Below, in pieces: positions 24,584 through 33,779 of a stretch of 64,000 bases of DNA. The position numbers and the translations under genes were made by a program. The DNA lies in NCBI GenBank assembly GCA_034420695.1, contig DAOULB010000032.1, positions 1 through 64,000 of the forward strand, given 5' to 3'. The DNA comes from Io17-Chloro-G2 sp034420695 (GTDB lineage Bacteria > Chloroflexota > Dehalococcoidia > Lucifugimonadales > UBA3495). Under the pieces are notes generated by a model, which did no database searches, was not told the DNA's origin, and worked only from the letters and a program-made list of their open reading frames with translations. The first letter of the stretch is position 1; every line of letters begins with the position of its first letter.

Positions 24584-27535
24584 ATGCCCCAGGAGTTCAT
24601 ACACGTCAAAGGCGCCCGGGAGCATAACTTAAAGAACGTCGAGATCAGGATTCCCCGGGACAAGCTGGTGGTGATAACCGGCGTCTCGGGTTCGGGCAAG
24701 AGCTCCCTGGCATTCGACACAATCTACGCCGAGGGGCAGAGACGCTACGTGGAGTCGCTGTCGGCCTACGCCAGGCAGTTCCTCGGGCGCATGGACAAGC
24801 CCGACGTCGACTACATTGAGGGCCTTTCGCCGGCCATTTCCATCGACCAGAAGGGGGTTTCACACAACCCCCGCTCCACGGTAGGAACCGTAACCGAGAT
24901 TTACGACTACCTGCGGCTTCTTTTTGCCCGGATCGGCGTTCCCCACTGCCCAAAATGCGGCAGACCGGTGGAGCGGCAGACCATTTCGCAGATTGTAGAT
25001 TCCATCCTGTCCCTGCCCGAGGGCAGTAGAATTCTGCTGCTGGCTCCCAAAGTGCGCCGCAAGAAGGGGGAGCACAAGGACGTTTTTGAGTCAGCCCGCA
25101 AGGCCGGGTTCGTCAGAGTGCGGGTCAACAACGAAATCCACATGCTGGACGAAATGGACTCGGTGATCCTGAACAAGCAGAAGTGGCACTACATCGAACT
25201 GGTGGTGGACCGGCTGATAGTGAGGTCCGACATCGAGGTGAGCCGGGTATCCGAGTCGGTGGAGGCCGCCTTGCGGGAAGGGGACGGCAATATCCAGGTG
25301 GCGGTAGAAGGCGGGGAAGAGATGGTGTACTCGGAGCAGTTTGCCTGCACCCGCTGCGGCACCGGGCTGCCCGAAATCGAGCCACGCACTTTCAGCTTCA
25401 ACAGTCCTCACGGGGCCTGCCCCCAGTGCACCGGGCTTGGCTACAGGCTGGAAGTGGACCCGGACTTGGTCATAATCAACAAGAACCTGTCCCTGAGCGA
25501 GGGGGCGATTGCCCCTTGGAGCCACGGCAGACATTCGACGGGCTGGTACATGAGCCTGATCGAGTCGGTGGCCAATTCTCACGGCTTTTCCGCCAAGACG
25601 CCGGTCAAGGAGCTGACCGAGGAACAGTTGAACGTCATTCTCTACGGTAACAAGTCGAAGAAGGTGACGGTCAGCCACCGTACTCACAGGGGCCGGGTCT
25701 ACACTTGGGACACGACCTTCGAAGGAGTGGTGTCCAACTTGGCCCGGAGGCACCGGGATACCCAGTCGGACTACACCCGGCAGGAAATTGAAAGGTACAT
25801 GACCGAGCGGCCCTGCCCTGCCTGCAAGGGTAAGAGGCTGTGCCCGGAAGCCCTGTCGGTAACGGTGTGCAACTCTGGAATCATGGACGTGTGCGCCAAG
25901 AACATAGGGCAGGCACTGGAGTGGGTGCGGGAGATCGATCCCGACGCGCCCGGGGAGCATACAGGAGAAACGCTGAGCACCCGGGATAAGACCATCGGCA
26001 ACCAGGTACTGAAGGAGATAGAGGGAAGGCTCCGGTTCCTGACCAACATAGGGCTGGACTACGTGACCATGGACCGCACCGCCCGCACCCTGTCCGGGGG
26101 CGAGGCCCAGAGGGTGCGGCTCGCCACACAGATCGGCTCCGGGCTGACCGGAGTGCTGTACGTCTGCGACGAGCCCACGGTGGGCCTGCACCCCCACGAC
26201 GACCACCTGCTGATTTCCACACTTTCCAACCTGCGGGACATGGGCAACACGGTGGTGGTGGTGGAGCACGACGAGGCAATGATGCGAGCGGCGGATTTCA
26301 TCGCCGACTTGGGACCCAGGGCAGGCGAGCACGGCGGCGAAGTGGTAGCGACGGGCACAATAGAACAGATAATGGAGCACGAGGACTCGCTGACCGGCCA
26401 GTACCTGAGCGGCCGCAAGAAGGTGGAAGTGCCGGAGGAGCGCCGCCCCGGCAACGGCAAGGCGGTGAGAATAGTGGGAGCCAGGGAGAACAACCTGAAG
26501 AACCTCGAGATTGACATACCCTTGGGCAGGCTGGTGTGCATAACCGGGGTCTCAGGGTCTGGGAAGAGCACCCTGGCATACGAAGTGTTGTACAAGAAGC
26601 TGGCCCAAGTGATATACAGGTCCAAGGACCTGCCGGGACAGCACGATGAGATAACCGGCATAGAGAACTTGGACAAGGTTATCAACATCGACCAGTCTCC
26701 CATAGGCCGCACGCCCCGGAGCAACCCGGCCACCTACACCGGGGCATTCACCCCCATCAGGGAGTTGTTTGCCAACCTGCCGGAGGCGCGGGTGAGGGGT
26801 TACAAGCCGGGTAGGTTTTCTTTCAACGTGAAAGGAGGCCGCTGCGAGGCCTGCCAGGGCGAGGGCTACAACCAGATCGAGATGCAGTTCCTGCCCGACG
26901 TGACGGTTCCCTGCGAGGTCTGTCAAGGGCGGCGGTACAACCGGGAAGCGCTGGAAGTGCTGCTGCGGGACAAGAACATCGCGGACGTCCTGTCCATGAC
27001 GGTGGACCAGGCTTTCGAGTTCTTCGCCAATTTCCCACGAATCAGGCCCAAGCTGGAGACGCTGCGGGACGTAGGACTGGGCTACATCCGGCTGGGGCAG
27101 CCGGCCACCACGCTTTCGGGTGGAGAGGCCCAGCGGGTAAAGCTGGCTACGGAGCTATCCAAGAGGGCCACTGGGAAGACCCTTTACCTGCTGGACGAGC
27201 CCACGACCGGCCTGTCGTTTTCGGACTGCGCCGCACTGCTGAAGGTGCTGCACCGGTTGGTGGACAACGGGAATTCCGTGCTGCTCATCGAGCACAACTT
27301 GGACGTAATCAAGAACTCGGACTGGATAATCGACTTGGGTCCAGGGGCCGGAGATGCCGGGGGTTATATCGTTGCCACCGGAACCCCGGAAGAGATTGTG
27401 GAGAACCCCGATTCACGCACCGCCCGATACTTGGGCGCCGGGCCGGATACGGGCCGGGATGGCAAGGTTAGGAATACCAAGGTCCGGGCTGCATCAAGGA
27501 AGCGAGCAAGCGAATTGGCAGCGGTGGGGGACTAG
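24584..27535 (+). CDS. uvrA: Excinuclease ABC subunit A
   Basis: A 983-residue ATPase that finds bulky DNA lesions and loads UvrB in nucleotide excision repair. It has two ABC modules: Walker A GVSGSGKSS and, near residue 650, GVSGSGKST, each with a later LSGGEAQRV(R/K)LAT signature. Zinc-binding cysteines are in CPKCGRPVE, CTRCGTGLPE with CPQC, CPACKGKRL, and CEACQGEGYNQ with CEVCQGRRYN. It is somewhat longer than the usual 940-950 residues because of a basic C-terminal tail. ATG 24584 has GGGAGGGG upstream. No uvrB lies nearby, and no clear SOS box was seen. It is alone or the first gene before an MBL hydrolase. Confidence 0.97.
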   Translation: MPQEFIHVKGAREHNLKNVEIRIPRDKLVVITGVSGSGKSSLAFDTIYAEGQRRYVESLSAYARQFLGRMDKPDVDYIEGLSPAISIDQKGVSHNPRSTVGTVTEIYDYLRLLFARIGVPHCPKCGRPVERQTISQIVDSILSLPEGSRILLLAPKVRRKKGEHKDVFESARKAGFVRVRVNNEIHMLDEMDSVILNKQKWHYIELVVDRLIVRSDIEVSRVSESVEAALREGDGNIQVAVEGGEEMVYSEQFACTRCGTGLPEIEPRTFSFNSPHGACPQCTGLGYRLEVDPDLVIINKNLSLSEGAIAPWSHGRHSTGWYMSLIESVANSHGFSAKTPVKELTEEQLNVILYGNKSKKVTVSHRTHRGRVYTWDTTFEGVVSNLARRHRDTQSDYTRQEIERYMTERPCPACKGKRLCPEALSVTVCNSGIMDVCAKNIGQALEWVREIDPDAPGEHTGETLSTRDKTIGNQVLKEIEGRLRFLTNIGLDYVTMDRTARTLSGGEAQRVRLATQIGSGLTGVLYVCDEPTVGLHPHDDHLLISTLSNLRDMGNTVVVVEHDEAMMRAADFIADLGPRAGEHGGEVVATGTIEQIMEHEDSLTGQYLSGRKKVEVPEERRPGNGKAVRIVGARENNLKNLEIDIPLGRLVCITGVSGSGKSTLAYEVLYKKLAQVIYRSKDLPGQHDEITGIENLDKVINIDQSPIGRTPRSNPATYTGAFTPIRELFANLPEARVRGYKPGRFSFNVKGGRCEACQGEGYNQIEMQFLPDVTVPCEVCQGRRYNREALEVLLRDKNIADVLSMTVDQAFEFFANFPRIRPKLETLRDVGLGYIRLGQPATTLSGGEAQRVKLATELSKRATGKTLYLLDEPTTGLSFSDCAALLKVLHRLVDNGNSVLLIEHNLDVIKNSDWIIDLGPGAGDAGGYIVATGTPEEIVENPDSRTARYLGAGPDTGRDGKVRNTKVRAASRKRASELAAVGD

Positions 27536-27640
27536 CCGGGCGAGAACCAGCAACTATACTGACAACGAGAGACTGACAACGAGAGGGGAACCAATAGATT
27601 GGACGCCCGCCTTGGTTGGGCCGGCGGACTGGAGGACGGA

Positions 27641-28279
27641 ATGGCACTTCATTTCGATGGCGATATAAGAATCACCAAAATCAATATGGGCCCCTATGAC
27701 AACAACGGGTACATCATCGCCTGCCCCGAAACGAACGAGGGCATCATCGTGGATACGCCGGCGGAGCCGGAAAAGCTGCTGGCCGCCGTCGGAGACACGA
27801 AAATCACCTCGATATTAATCACTCACAAGCATCAAGACCACCTGCTGGGATTCGACGAGATTACCGGCAACGTAAGGGCACCGGTGGGCATCGGGGAGGA
27901 CGACGTTGACGGGCTGCCCAGGACTCCCGACTTGGTCCTCAAGGACGGGGACCTGATCAAATTTGGCAACCGCCAGCTGCAGATAATGTACACTCCCGGA
28001 CATACCGAAGGAGCGGTCTGCCTGTACATAGACGGCCACCTGTTTTCCGGGGACACCCTCTTTCCGGGAGGGCCGGGGCGGACCCGAAGCCCCGAGGCGT
28101 TGCAACAAGTAATTGGCAGCATCACCAGCAAGCTGCTGGTGTTGCCCGGGGACACGGCAGTTTATCCGGGGCATGGGCTGGACACGACTATCGGACACGC
28201 CCAGCAGGAATACCAGGGATTTGCTTCCCGCTCCCATCCGGCCGACCTGTGCGGGGACGTCTCTTGGAGCGGTTCCTAA
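27641..28279 (+). CDS. MBL-fold metallohydrolase (glyoxalase II-like)
   Basis: A 212-residue metallo-beta-lactamase fold hydrolase. Metal ligands are visible in THKHQDH (His62, His64, Asp66, His67), TPGHTEG (near 126), FSGDTLF (near 145) and VYPGHG (near 181). This pattern fits thioester hydrolases such as glyoxalase II or persulfide dioxygenases; the short length lacks the glutathione-binding C-terminal domain of true GloB. ATG 27641 has GGAGG upstream. It lies 105 bases after uvrA and before an M16 peptidase. The substrate is not known. Confidence 0.85.
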   Translation: MALHFDGDIRITKINMGPYDNNGYIIACPETNEGIIVDTPAEPEKLLAAVGDTKITSILITHKHQDHLLGFDEITGNVRAPVGIGEDDVDGLPRTPDLVLKDGDLIKFGNRQLQIMYTPGHTEGAVCLYIDGHLFSGDTLFPGGPGRTRSPEALQQVIGSITSKLLVLPGDTAVYPGHGLDTTIGHAQQEYQGFASRSHPADLCGDVSWSGS

Positions 28280-28345
28280 CCCGCTCCCTAGCCCGGCCCC
28301 TTACCCGTTGCCGGCGGGTCTGAAAACCGAGATTCCGGGAAACCT

Positions 28346-28373
28346 GCCCCGCGGGGAATAGAACCCGCGGGGC
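28346..28373 (+). promoter_or_regulatory. Leader hairpin before the M16 peptidase
   Basis: GCCCCGCGGG (28346-28355) and CCCGCGGGGC (28364-28373) form a perfect 10-bp stem with an 8-base loop. It ends 29 bases before the peptidase start and has no U-run, so it may be a leader structure or a poor terminator for the MBL gene. Confidence 0.5.
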
Positions 28374-28402
28374 CAAGCATGTATCAGTATTAGCGAGGCA
28401 CC

Positions 28403-29665
28403 ATGTACCAGCGATCCGTTTTAGACAACCAGCTACGGGTGTTGACTGCACCCATGCCCCACACCAGGTCGGTCTCCATACTGGTGTGCGTGGGGGCCGG
28501 ATCCCGCTACGAGCCGGAGGACCAGGCGGGGCTCTCCCATTTCCTGGAGCACCTTCCATTCAAGGGGACAGAGAAGTGGCCGACGGCCGGAGCGGTGAGC
28601 GAGACTATAGAGGGCGTGGGCGGCGTGATGAATGCGAGCACCGACCGGGAGATGACGGTGTTCTGGTGCAAGGTGCCCCAGACCCACTTCAGAAAGGCCT
28701 TCGAAGTGTTGATGGACATGGTGCTCAATCCCGTCCTCGATCCGGAAGAGGTAGAGAAAGAACGGGAGGTTATCCAGGAAGAACTCCGGATGACCAAGGA
28801 CATACCTTCCTACCGGGTGGATACCCTGATTGACGAAGTGCTCTGGCCGGAGCAGGCCATGGGCCGGGACGTGGGAGGCACCCAGGAGTCGGTGGACAGA
28901 ATCACCCAGCAACAGATCCGGGAGTACATGCACCGGCAGTACAACCCGGCCAATACCGTGCTGGTGGTTTCGGGCAACGTTACTCACGAGGAAGTGACCG
29001 GGCTAGCGGCAGACATTACCGATGGCTGGGAGGCCCGGACGCCCTTGGACTGGGAGAGGGTGGTGGACGGGCCGGTGGAGGCGCCGGTCAGGGTGGAGCA
29101 GAGGCGCAGCGACCAGTCGCACGTCTGCCTGGCGTTGCCGGCCCTAGCCTTGGACCACCCCGACCGCTACGCCCTGACGCTACTTAACGTGGTGCTGGGC
29201 GACGGTATGAGCAGCAGGTTGTTCATGAACCTGCGGGAGCGCCGCAGCTTGGCCTACGATGTCAACAGTTCGACTAACTTCTTCAAGGACTGCGGCTCCT
29301 TGGTGGTGTACTGCGGGGTGGAACCGAAGAAGGCCAGAACGGCAGTGCAGGCGATAATCGAGGAATTTGGAGAACTGAAGGAAGAGGTCCCGGAGCAGGA
29401 GCTGACCAAGGCGAAGGAGTACGCCAAGGGGCGGCTGATGCTGCGGATGGAGGATACCCGCGCCGTGGCCAGTTGGCTGGGGTCGCAGGAGCTTTTGCAA
29501 GGAACAATCGCGTCTCCGGACCACGTTGCCGGGGAAATCGACGCGGTAGAAAGTGCAGATGTGGCCAGGGTGGCCAACGACCTGCTGCAAAAGGACCACC
29601 TCAGGCTGGCGGTGGTGGGCCCGCACCGGGGAGAGAAGGGGTTCTTAAACCTGCTCAGGCTGTAG
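28403..29665 (+). CDS. M16 family zinc peptidase (mitochondrial processing peptidase-like)
   Basis: A 420-residue protease of the insulinase/MPP family. The inverted zinc motif HFLEH is at residues 46-50, followed by LPFKGTEKWP as in active beta-type subunits; the third ligand Glu lies in EREVIQEELRM near residue 120. The second half contains the typical C-terminal domain start (LRERRSLAYDVNSSTN), so both half-domains are present in this single chain. It probably degrades small peptides or processes proteins in the cytoplasm. ATG 28403 follows a leader hairpin. The last base of its stop is the first base of a perfect palindromic repeat. Confidence 0.92.
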   Translation: MYQRSVLDNQLRVLTAPMPHTRSVSILVCVGAGSRYEPEDQAGLSHFLEHLPFKGTEKWPTAGAVSETIEGVGGVMNASTDREMTVFWCKVPQTHFRKAFEVLMDMVLNPVLDPEEVEKEREVIQEELRMTKDIPSYRVDTLIDEVLWPEQAMGRDVGGTQESVDRITQQQIREYMHRQYNPANTVLVVSGNVTHEEVTGLAADITDGWEARTPLDWERVVDGPVEAPVRVEQRRSDQSHVCLALPALALDHPDRYALTLLNVVLGDGMSSRLFMNLRERRSLAYDVNSSTNFFKDCGSLVVYCGVEPKKARTAVQAIIEEFGELKEEVPEQELTKAKEYAKGRLMLRMEDTRAVASWLGSQELLQGTIASPDHVAGEIDAVESADVARVANDLLQKDHLRLAVVGPHRGEKGFLNLLRL

Positions 29666-29693
29666 TAGGGGCCGGTTTCAAACCGGCCCCTAC
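29665..29693. repeat. Palindromic intergenic repeat, copy 2 (perfect)
   Basis: A perfect 29-base palindrome: 14-bp arms GTAGGGGCCGGTTT and AAACCGGCCCCTAC around one central C, followed by GTAG. It fills the gap between convergent stops at 29665 and 29700. Copies at 13655 and 54588 share the TTTCAAAC centre and the CCCCTACGT tail. Confidence 0.85.
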
Positions 29694-29699
29694 GTAGTG

Positions 29700-30500
29700 T
29701 CAGGGGGCGGAGGAGTCGAATTCAGGGGCCACGGGGTTAGCCAGGACTCCTATACCGGGCACTTCCACCTCAACCAGGTCACCAGGCTTCATGGCGCAGG
29801 TCTTACCCGATGCGCCGGAGAATACCAAGTCTCCCGGGCGCAGGGTCACCTGCTGGCTGATGAAACTGATGAGTTCACAGAAGGGAAAAATCATATCCTT
29901 GGTGTTGGACCGGGCTACTTCTTTGCCGTTCAGCCGTACCAGCAAGTCGAGTTGCTGAGGGTCTACGTCGGTCTCAATCCAGGGTCCTACCGGTGCGAAG
30001 GTGTCGCTGCCTTTGGCCCGCCACATGGTCCAATCCTGCCCCTGCCAGGTTCTCTCGCTGACGTCGTTGCCGCAGGTATAGCCAAGTACGTACTTGTGCG
30101 CCTCGCCCGGGCTTACCCGCCGGCATTGCCTTCCAATCACGGCGACAACTTCGCCTTCATAGTGGACCTCTCCGGCGGAATCCTTGGGTATGATTATTGG
30201 TCCCCCGGGGTCGGTGAGAGAGTTTCCGCCTTTTTGCCAAGGGTCCGGGTTTGGCGGCGGCGTGATATGAGCACCGTTCCGGGCGGGAGCGGCGCCATTC
30301 AAGCGGTCGGGGAAATTGACCCTGGGCCCCCAGATTACCGAAGTTCCAGTGGGCGACAGGAGGATCACGTCGGCTAAGGGAGTCCGGTTGTCGGTCATCC
30401 TGAACTTGGTGAAAATGCTGCCCCTGATTTCTACGATCTCGTCGTTTCTTACGACACCGAAAGCCACACGTCTACCCGCCCGATATCGCGCAATCTTCAT
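29700..30500 (-). CDS. Fumarylacetoacetate hydrolase family protein
   Basis: A 266-residue enzyme of the FAH fold that cleaves C-C bonds or isomerises beta-keto acids in aromatic breakdown. The metal site is visible: VHYEGEVVAVIG has two Glu ligands, and the later Asp ligand is in NDVSERTWQGQDWTMWR. Other marks are KGSDTFAPVGPWIETD and the C-terminal LRPGDLVFSGASGKTCAMKPGD. ATG 30500 begins MKIARYRAG, as usual for this family; an in-frame start at 30725 would add about 75 non-conserved residues. It converges with the M16 peptidase. Confidence 0.88.
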   Translation of the reverse strand: MKIARYRAGRRVAFGVVRNDEIVEIRGSIFTKFRMTDNRTPLADVILLSPTGTSVIWGPRVNFPDRLNGAAPARNGAHITPPPNPDPWQKGGNSLTDPGGPIIIPKDSAGEVHYEGEVVAVIGRQCRRVSPGEAHKYVLGYTCGNDVSERTWQGQDWTMWRAKGSDTFAPVGPWIETDVDPQQLDLLVRLNGKEVARSNTKDMIFPFCELISFISQQVTLRPGDLVFSGASGKTCAMKPGDLVEVEVPGIGVLANPVAPEFDSSAP

Positions 30501-31136
30501 GCCTGCAATACTCGCATAGCCTCGGGAGCCCAAGGAGAGGTCTCCGAGGGGTTTCATGTAAGGGGGAAAAGGAGCGTTGCCCGACCTTTTGACCGCTGGG
30601 GCTCTACCGGGCTCCGAGCTACCGGAAGAGGCGAAGAACACCTGAGAAACAAACGGCCCTGACTGGAGAGAGATCTTAGCTTGGTAAGAGCGGTTGCCTG
30701 GCCGGGAACTACTGCTACCGGCCACCGGCCATCCTGCTAATGAGCCTTAAGTGTGAGCGGGATTGTAACCCGCGGTGTACCGTCAATCAATAGCAAACCC
30801 CTGGCATTCTGCGGTGAATTTCTGCGTTTTTGAGCCTGCGGAGAGCCTCGCGTGCCGACCTGAAGGGACCACTTGACCGGCCGCGGAGTAGGTCTCATAG
30901 AGTGATTCTCCGGCCGGCCTTGGGCCCGGCGACATACCAGGCTTAGCGGGCCAGGCTTAGCAGGGCTCAACGCCTTGGCGGGTGTTCCGGCAGCGGGGCG
31001 CTCGGCCAAGGGGAAATCCATTCCAGAATATCGAGAGGAAGTCGGGAGGACAGTGGGCTCGAGGGATGGGAATGCTGACGGCGGCCCTGCCGTGATAGAC
31101 TAGTGCAGCAGTTTGGATGCGAGGTGTTGCGCCGCC
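30501..31136. other. Intergenic region between divergent genes
   Basis: No conserved gene is seen. A 14-bp near-exact tandem duplication, CCAGGCTTAGCGGG (30937-30950) and CCAGGCTTAGCAGG (30951-30964), lies in the middle. The part up to 30725 is open in the FAH frame but lacks recognisable sequence. Confidence 0.45.
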
Positions 31137-33167
31137 ATGGTCCCTCCCGGTGACATAGGCCCACTCCCAATCTGGGCGGCTGTTTACATCGTAACGGCGC
31201 TGACCCTGCTGGGTTCGGGGGCGCTGCTTTACTACAGAGTCTTTCACTTGGTGTTGCAGGGCAGCAGTGAAGCGAGATTCGACCGACCCTTGGAGCGGGC
31301 CAGGGGAGCCTTCAGCATCGTGCTGGGGCAACGGAAAGTGCTACAGCGGGTGCCGAAGAGGGACTGGGCGGGAATAGGCCACGCGCTGATATTCTGGGGG
31401 TTCCTGTCCTTCTCCCTCAGTTACGTGATCTTCATTTTCATTGGCGTGGCTTGGCGATCCTTTCCCGAACTGTTGCTGACCGAGACGGGCGTACTCGTCT
31501 ATAGCGCCTACTTGGACATACTGGCGGTGGTGCTGCTGGTGATGCTGGGGTGGGCGCTTTGCCGTCGATGGATAGTGCAACCGCGCCGGTTGAGCTTCGA
31601 CCTGACTCGAAACCTCGAATCGGTGGTGATAGTCGCCGGCATAGCCGCCTTGATGATATCCACGCTGCTTACCCATGGATTCTATACCGCTTCCGGCGGC
31701 CACGGCCCGGAGGCGGAGGTCTTTGTGGGCGGAGCCCTCGGCGGTTGGTTCACCAGCATGGGACTGGGAGAAGGCGCCGCGGAGGCGCTGCAGGCCGCGT
31801 TCTGGTGGGTCCACTTGGCAATAATCCTGGGTTTCGGCCTGTACATTCCACTTTCAAAGCACATACACATGGTGGCCGCGCCGCTTAATGCTTTCTTCCG
31901 GTCACTGGAACCCCGCGGGGCATTGCCTTCGATGGACTTGGAGAACGCCGAACGGTTCGGCGCGAGCCGGGTTCAGGACTTCACTTGGAAGCAACTCTTG
32001 GACGGCTTTGCCTGCGCCGTGTGCGGCCGCTGCAGCGACGTCTGCCCGGCCAACCAGACGGGCAAGGTGCTTTCGCCGATGCACATCGTGGAAAACCTGA
32101 AGGAGCACATGGTCTCCATTGGGCACCAAGGGGCCAGGAATCCTGAACATGCCGAACCGGCGTTCCTCATCGGCGGAGCCATCCCGGAGCAGGCCATCTG
32201 GGACTGCGTGTCCTGCGGCGCCTGCATGGAGGAGTGTCCAGTGGTGGTGGAGCACGTCCCCACCATCATGGATATGCGCCGTTTCCTGGTGCTGGAAGAG
32301 TCGAAGATTCCGGAAACGGGGATGAATGCCCTGCTGAGCATGGAGCAGCGGGGGCATCCTTGGAGGGGGACCCAGTTTTCCCGCACCGACTGGGCGGAGG
32401 GACTGGACGTACCCACCATGGCGGAGAACCCTACAGCGGAGGTGTTGTTCTGGGTCGGCTGCACAGGGGCCTTGGAGCAACGCAGCCAGGGCATCGCCCG
32501 TTCCATGGTGAAGGTGCTGAAGTCGGCCGGGGTGGACTTTGCAATACTGGGCGAGGAGGAGACCTGCACCGGGGACCCGGCCAGGCGGATGGGGAACGAG
32601 TACCTCTACCAGATAATGGCCCAGCAGGCCATCGAGACCCTCAACCGGCACCAAGTCACCAAGATAGTGACCATCTGCCCCCATTGCTTCAACACCATGC
32701 GCAACGAATACCCCAAGTTCGGCGGGGAGTACCAGGTACTGCATTACAGCCAGTACGTGGACGAACTGGTGCGCCAGGGGCGGGTGAAGCCCATCAAGAT
32801 GGTCAATACAACCATGGCCTATCACGACTCCTGCTTCCTGGGGCGCCACAACGGGGTCTATGACGAGCCAAGAAACATCGCCAAGTCGATACCGGGGTTG
32901 ACCTTGGTGGAAATGGAACCCCGGTGCCGGGAGAGAGGTTTCTGTTGCGGGGCCGGCGGCGGCCACATGTGGGTGGAGGAGAGCCAGGGCACGAGGATCA
33001 ATCATGCCCGCACCGACCACTTCCTGGAGACCAACGCCGACACGGTTGGGGTTTCCTGTCCCTTCTGCATGCAGATGATGACGGAGGGCATCCAGTCCAA
33101 AGGACAGGAGCAGGAAAAACAGGCCAAGGACGTGCTGGAACTGCTGGCGGAGAGCCTGGAAGAGTAG
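31137..33167 (+). CDS. Membrane-bound Fe-S oxidoreductase, DsrM/DsrK-like fusion
   Basis: A 676-residue protein that joins a NarI/DsrM-like membrane part to an HdrD/DsrK-like Fe-S part. About six hydrophobic helices lie in residues 10-250, including WAGIGHALIFWGFLSFSLSY. Two 4Fe-4S motifs follow: CAVCGRCSDVCP and CVSCGACMEECP. The C-terminal half has CCG-type cysteines, in WVGCTGALEQR, EETCTGDPARR and FCCGAGGGHMW. Such proteins move electrons between quinol and a cytoplasmic partner, often a disulfide or flavoprotein. GAGGTG precedes ATG 31137. Electron-transfer flavoprotein genes are not adjacent, so the partner is unknown. Confidence 0.88.
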   Translation: MVPPGDIGPLPIWAAVYIVTALTLLGSGALLYYRVFHLVLQGSSEARFDRPLERARGAFSIVLGQRKVLQRVPKRDWAGIGHALIFWGFLSFSLSYVIFIFIGVAWRSFPELLLTETGVLVYSAYLDILAVVLLVMLGWALCRRWIVQPRRLSFDLTRNLESVVIVAGIAALMISTLLTHGFYTASGGHGPEAEVFVGGALGGWFTSMGLGEGAAEALQAAFWWVHLAIILGFGLYIPLSKHIHMVAAPLNAFFRSLEPRGALPSMDLENAERFGASRVQDFTWKQLLDGFACAVCGRCSDVCPANQTGKVLSPMHIVENLKEHMVSIGHQGARNPEHAEPAFLIGGAIPEQAIWDCVSCGACMEECPVVVEHVPTIMDMRRFLVLEESKIPETGMNALLSMEQRGHPWRGTQFSRTDWAEGLDVPTMAENPTAEVLFWVGCTGALEQRSQGIARSMVKVLKSAGVDFAILGEEETCTGDPARRMGNEYLYQIMAQQAIETLNRHQVTKIVTICPHCFNTMRNEYPKFGGEYQVLHYSQYVDELVRQGRVKPIKMVNTTMAYHDSCFLGRHNGVYDEPRNIAKSIPGLTLVEMEPRCRERGFCCGAGGGHMWVEESQGTRINHARTDHFLETNADTVGVSCPFCMQMMTEGIQSKGQEQEKQAKDVLELLAESLEE

Positions 33168-33228
33168 GAACCGCGGAGGACCGGCCCGAGAGAACCTAGT
33201 CCGAGACAAGCCGGGAGCGGAACCAAAG

Positions 33229-33495
33229 ATGCCTCTCGAACTGCCCAAGTCGGAAGTCACGGTAGTGGTGTCGTGCGGCGAATGCCGGGCGGAGTTGGAC
33301 ACCTACGAAGTGAAGTTGGACAACCTGATGCTGGCGCCCAACGAGGAGACTTGGTGCCCGGAGTGCGAGTGCCACCGGGCCGAGGTCCGGGAGGTTGCGG
33401 GACGGCGGGCTGCGGTGGAGAGAGAGATCGCAGCTTACCCCAAGAACCTTCCGGCCAACCCTATCCCTCAGCCTTGGTGCGGCCCCAATTCCTGA
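33229..33495 (+). CDS. Small four-cysteine protein, possible zinc ribbon
   Basis: An 88-residue protein with VSCGECRAEL and TWCPECECHR, two CxxC knuckles spaced about 26 residues apart, which look like a zinc ribbon. The rest is acidic and has a proline-rich end. It lies 61 bases after the Fe-S protein and 17 bases before a DUF2905 gene. No ribosome site of note is seen at its ATG (AACCAAAG). The function is not recognised; the ribbon could also bind an Fe-S centre or nucleic acid. Confidence 0.6.
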   Translation: MPLELPKSEVTVVVSCGECRAELDTYEVKLDNLMLAPNEETWCPECECHRAEVREVAGRRAAVEREIAAYPKNLPANPIPQPWCGPNS

Positions 33496-33512
33496 AATGG
33501 CATGGCCCTGAA

Positions 33513-33740
33513 ATGGAATTGCAGGGGATAGGCAAGCTGCTCATATTCGCCGGCCTGGTTATCGTGGCCTTGGGAGCAGTTACGCTGCTGGCCCCAAAGG
33601 TACCGTTGCTGGGCAGGCTGCCGGGGGACTTTCTGGTCCGGAAGGGCAACTTCACGGTATTCGCTCCGCTGGTCACCATGCTGCTGGTGAGCATCGTCTT
33701 GACGGTTGTCGTCAACCTCGTCTTCAGATTTTTCCGTTAG
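33513..33740 (+). CDS. DUF2905 family small membrane protein
   Basis: A 75-residue protein with two transmembrane helices, roughly residues 7-25 and 47-72, separated by PLLGRLPGDFLVRKGNFTVFAP. This loop, with LPGD and a basic-aromatic end, is the DUF2905 signature. The family is conserved in many bacteria, often in small operons, and its role is unknown. The ATG at 33513 lies just after the preceding gene's stop, so the frame overlaps no coding sequence. It may form a unit with the zinc-ribbon-like gene upstream. Confidence 0.75.
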   Translation: MELQGIGKLLIFAGLVIVALGAVTLLAPKVPLLGRLPGDFLVRKGNFTVFAPLVTMLLVSIVLTVVVNLVFRFFR

Positions 33741-33779
33741 CTTGGTCCAACAGTCCGGCGGTGCGCTCTGCTGCTTAGG

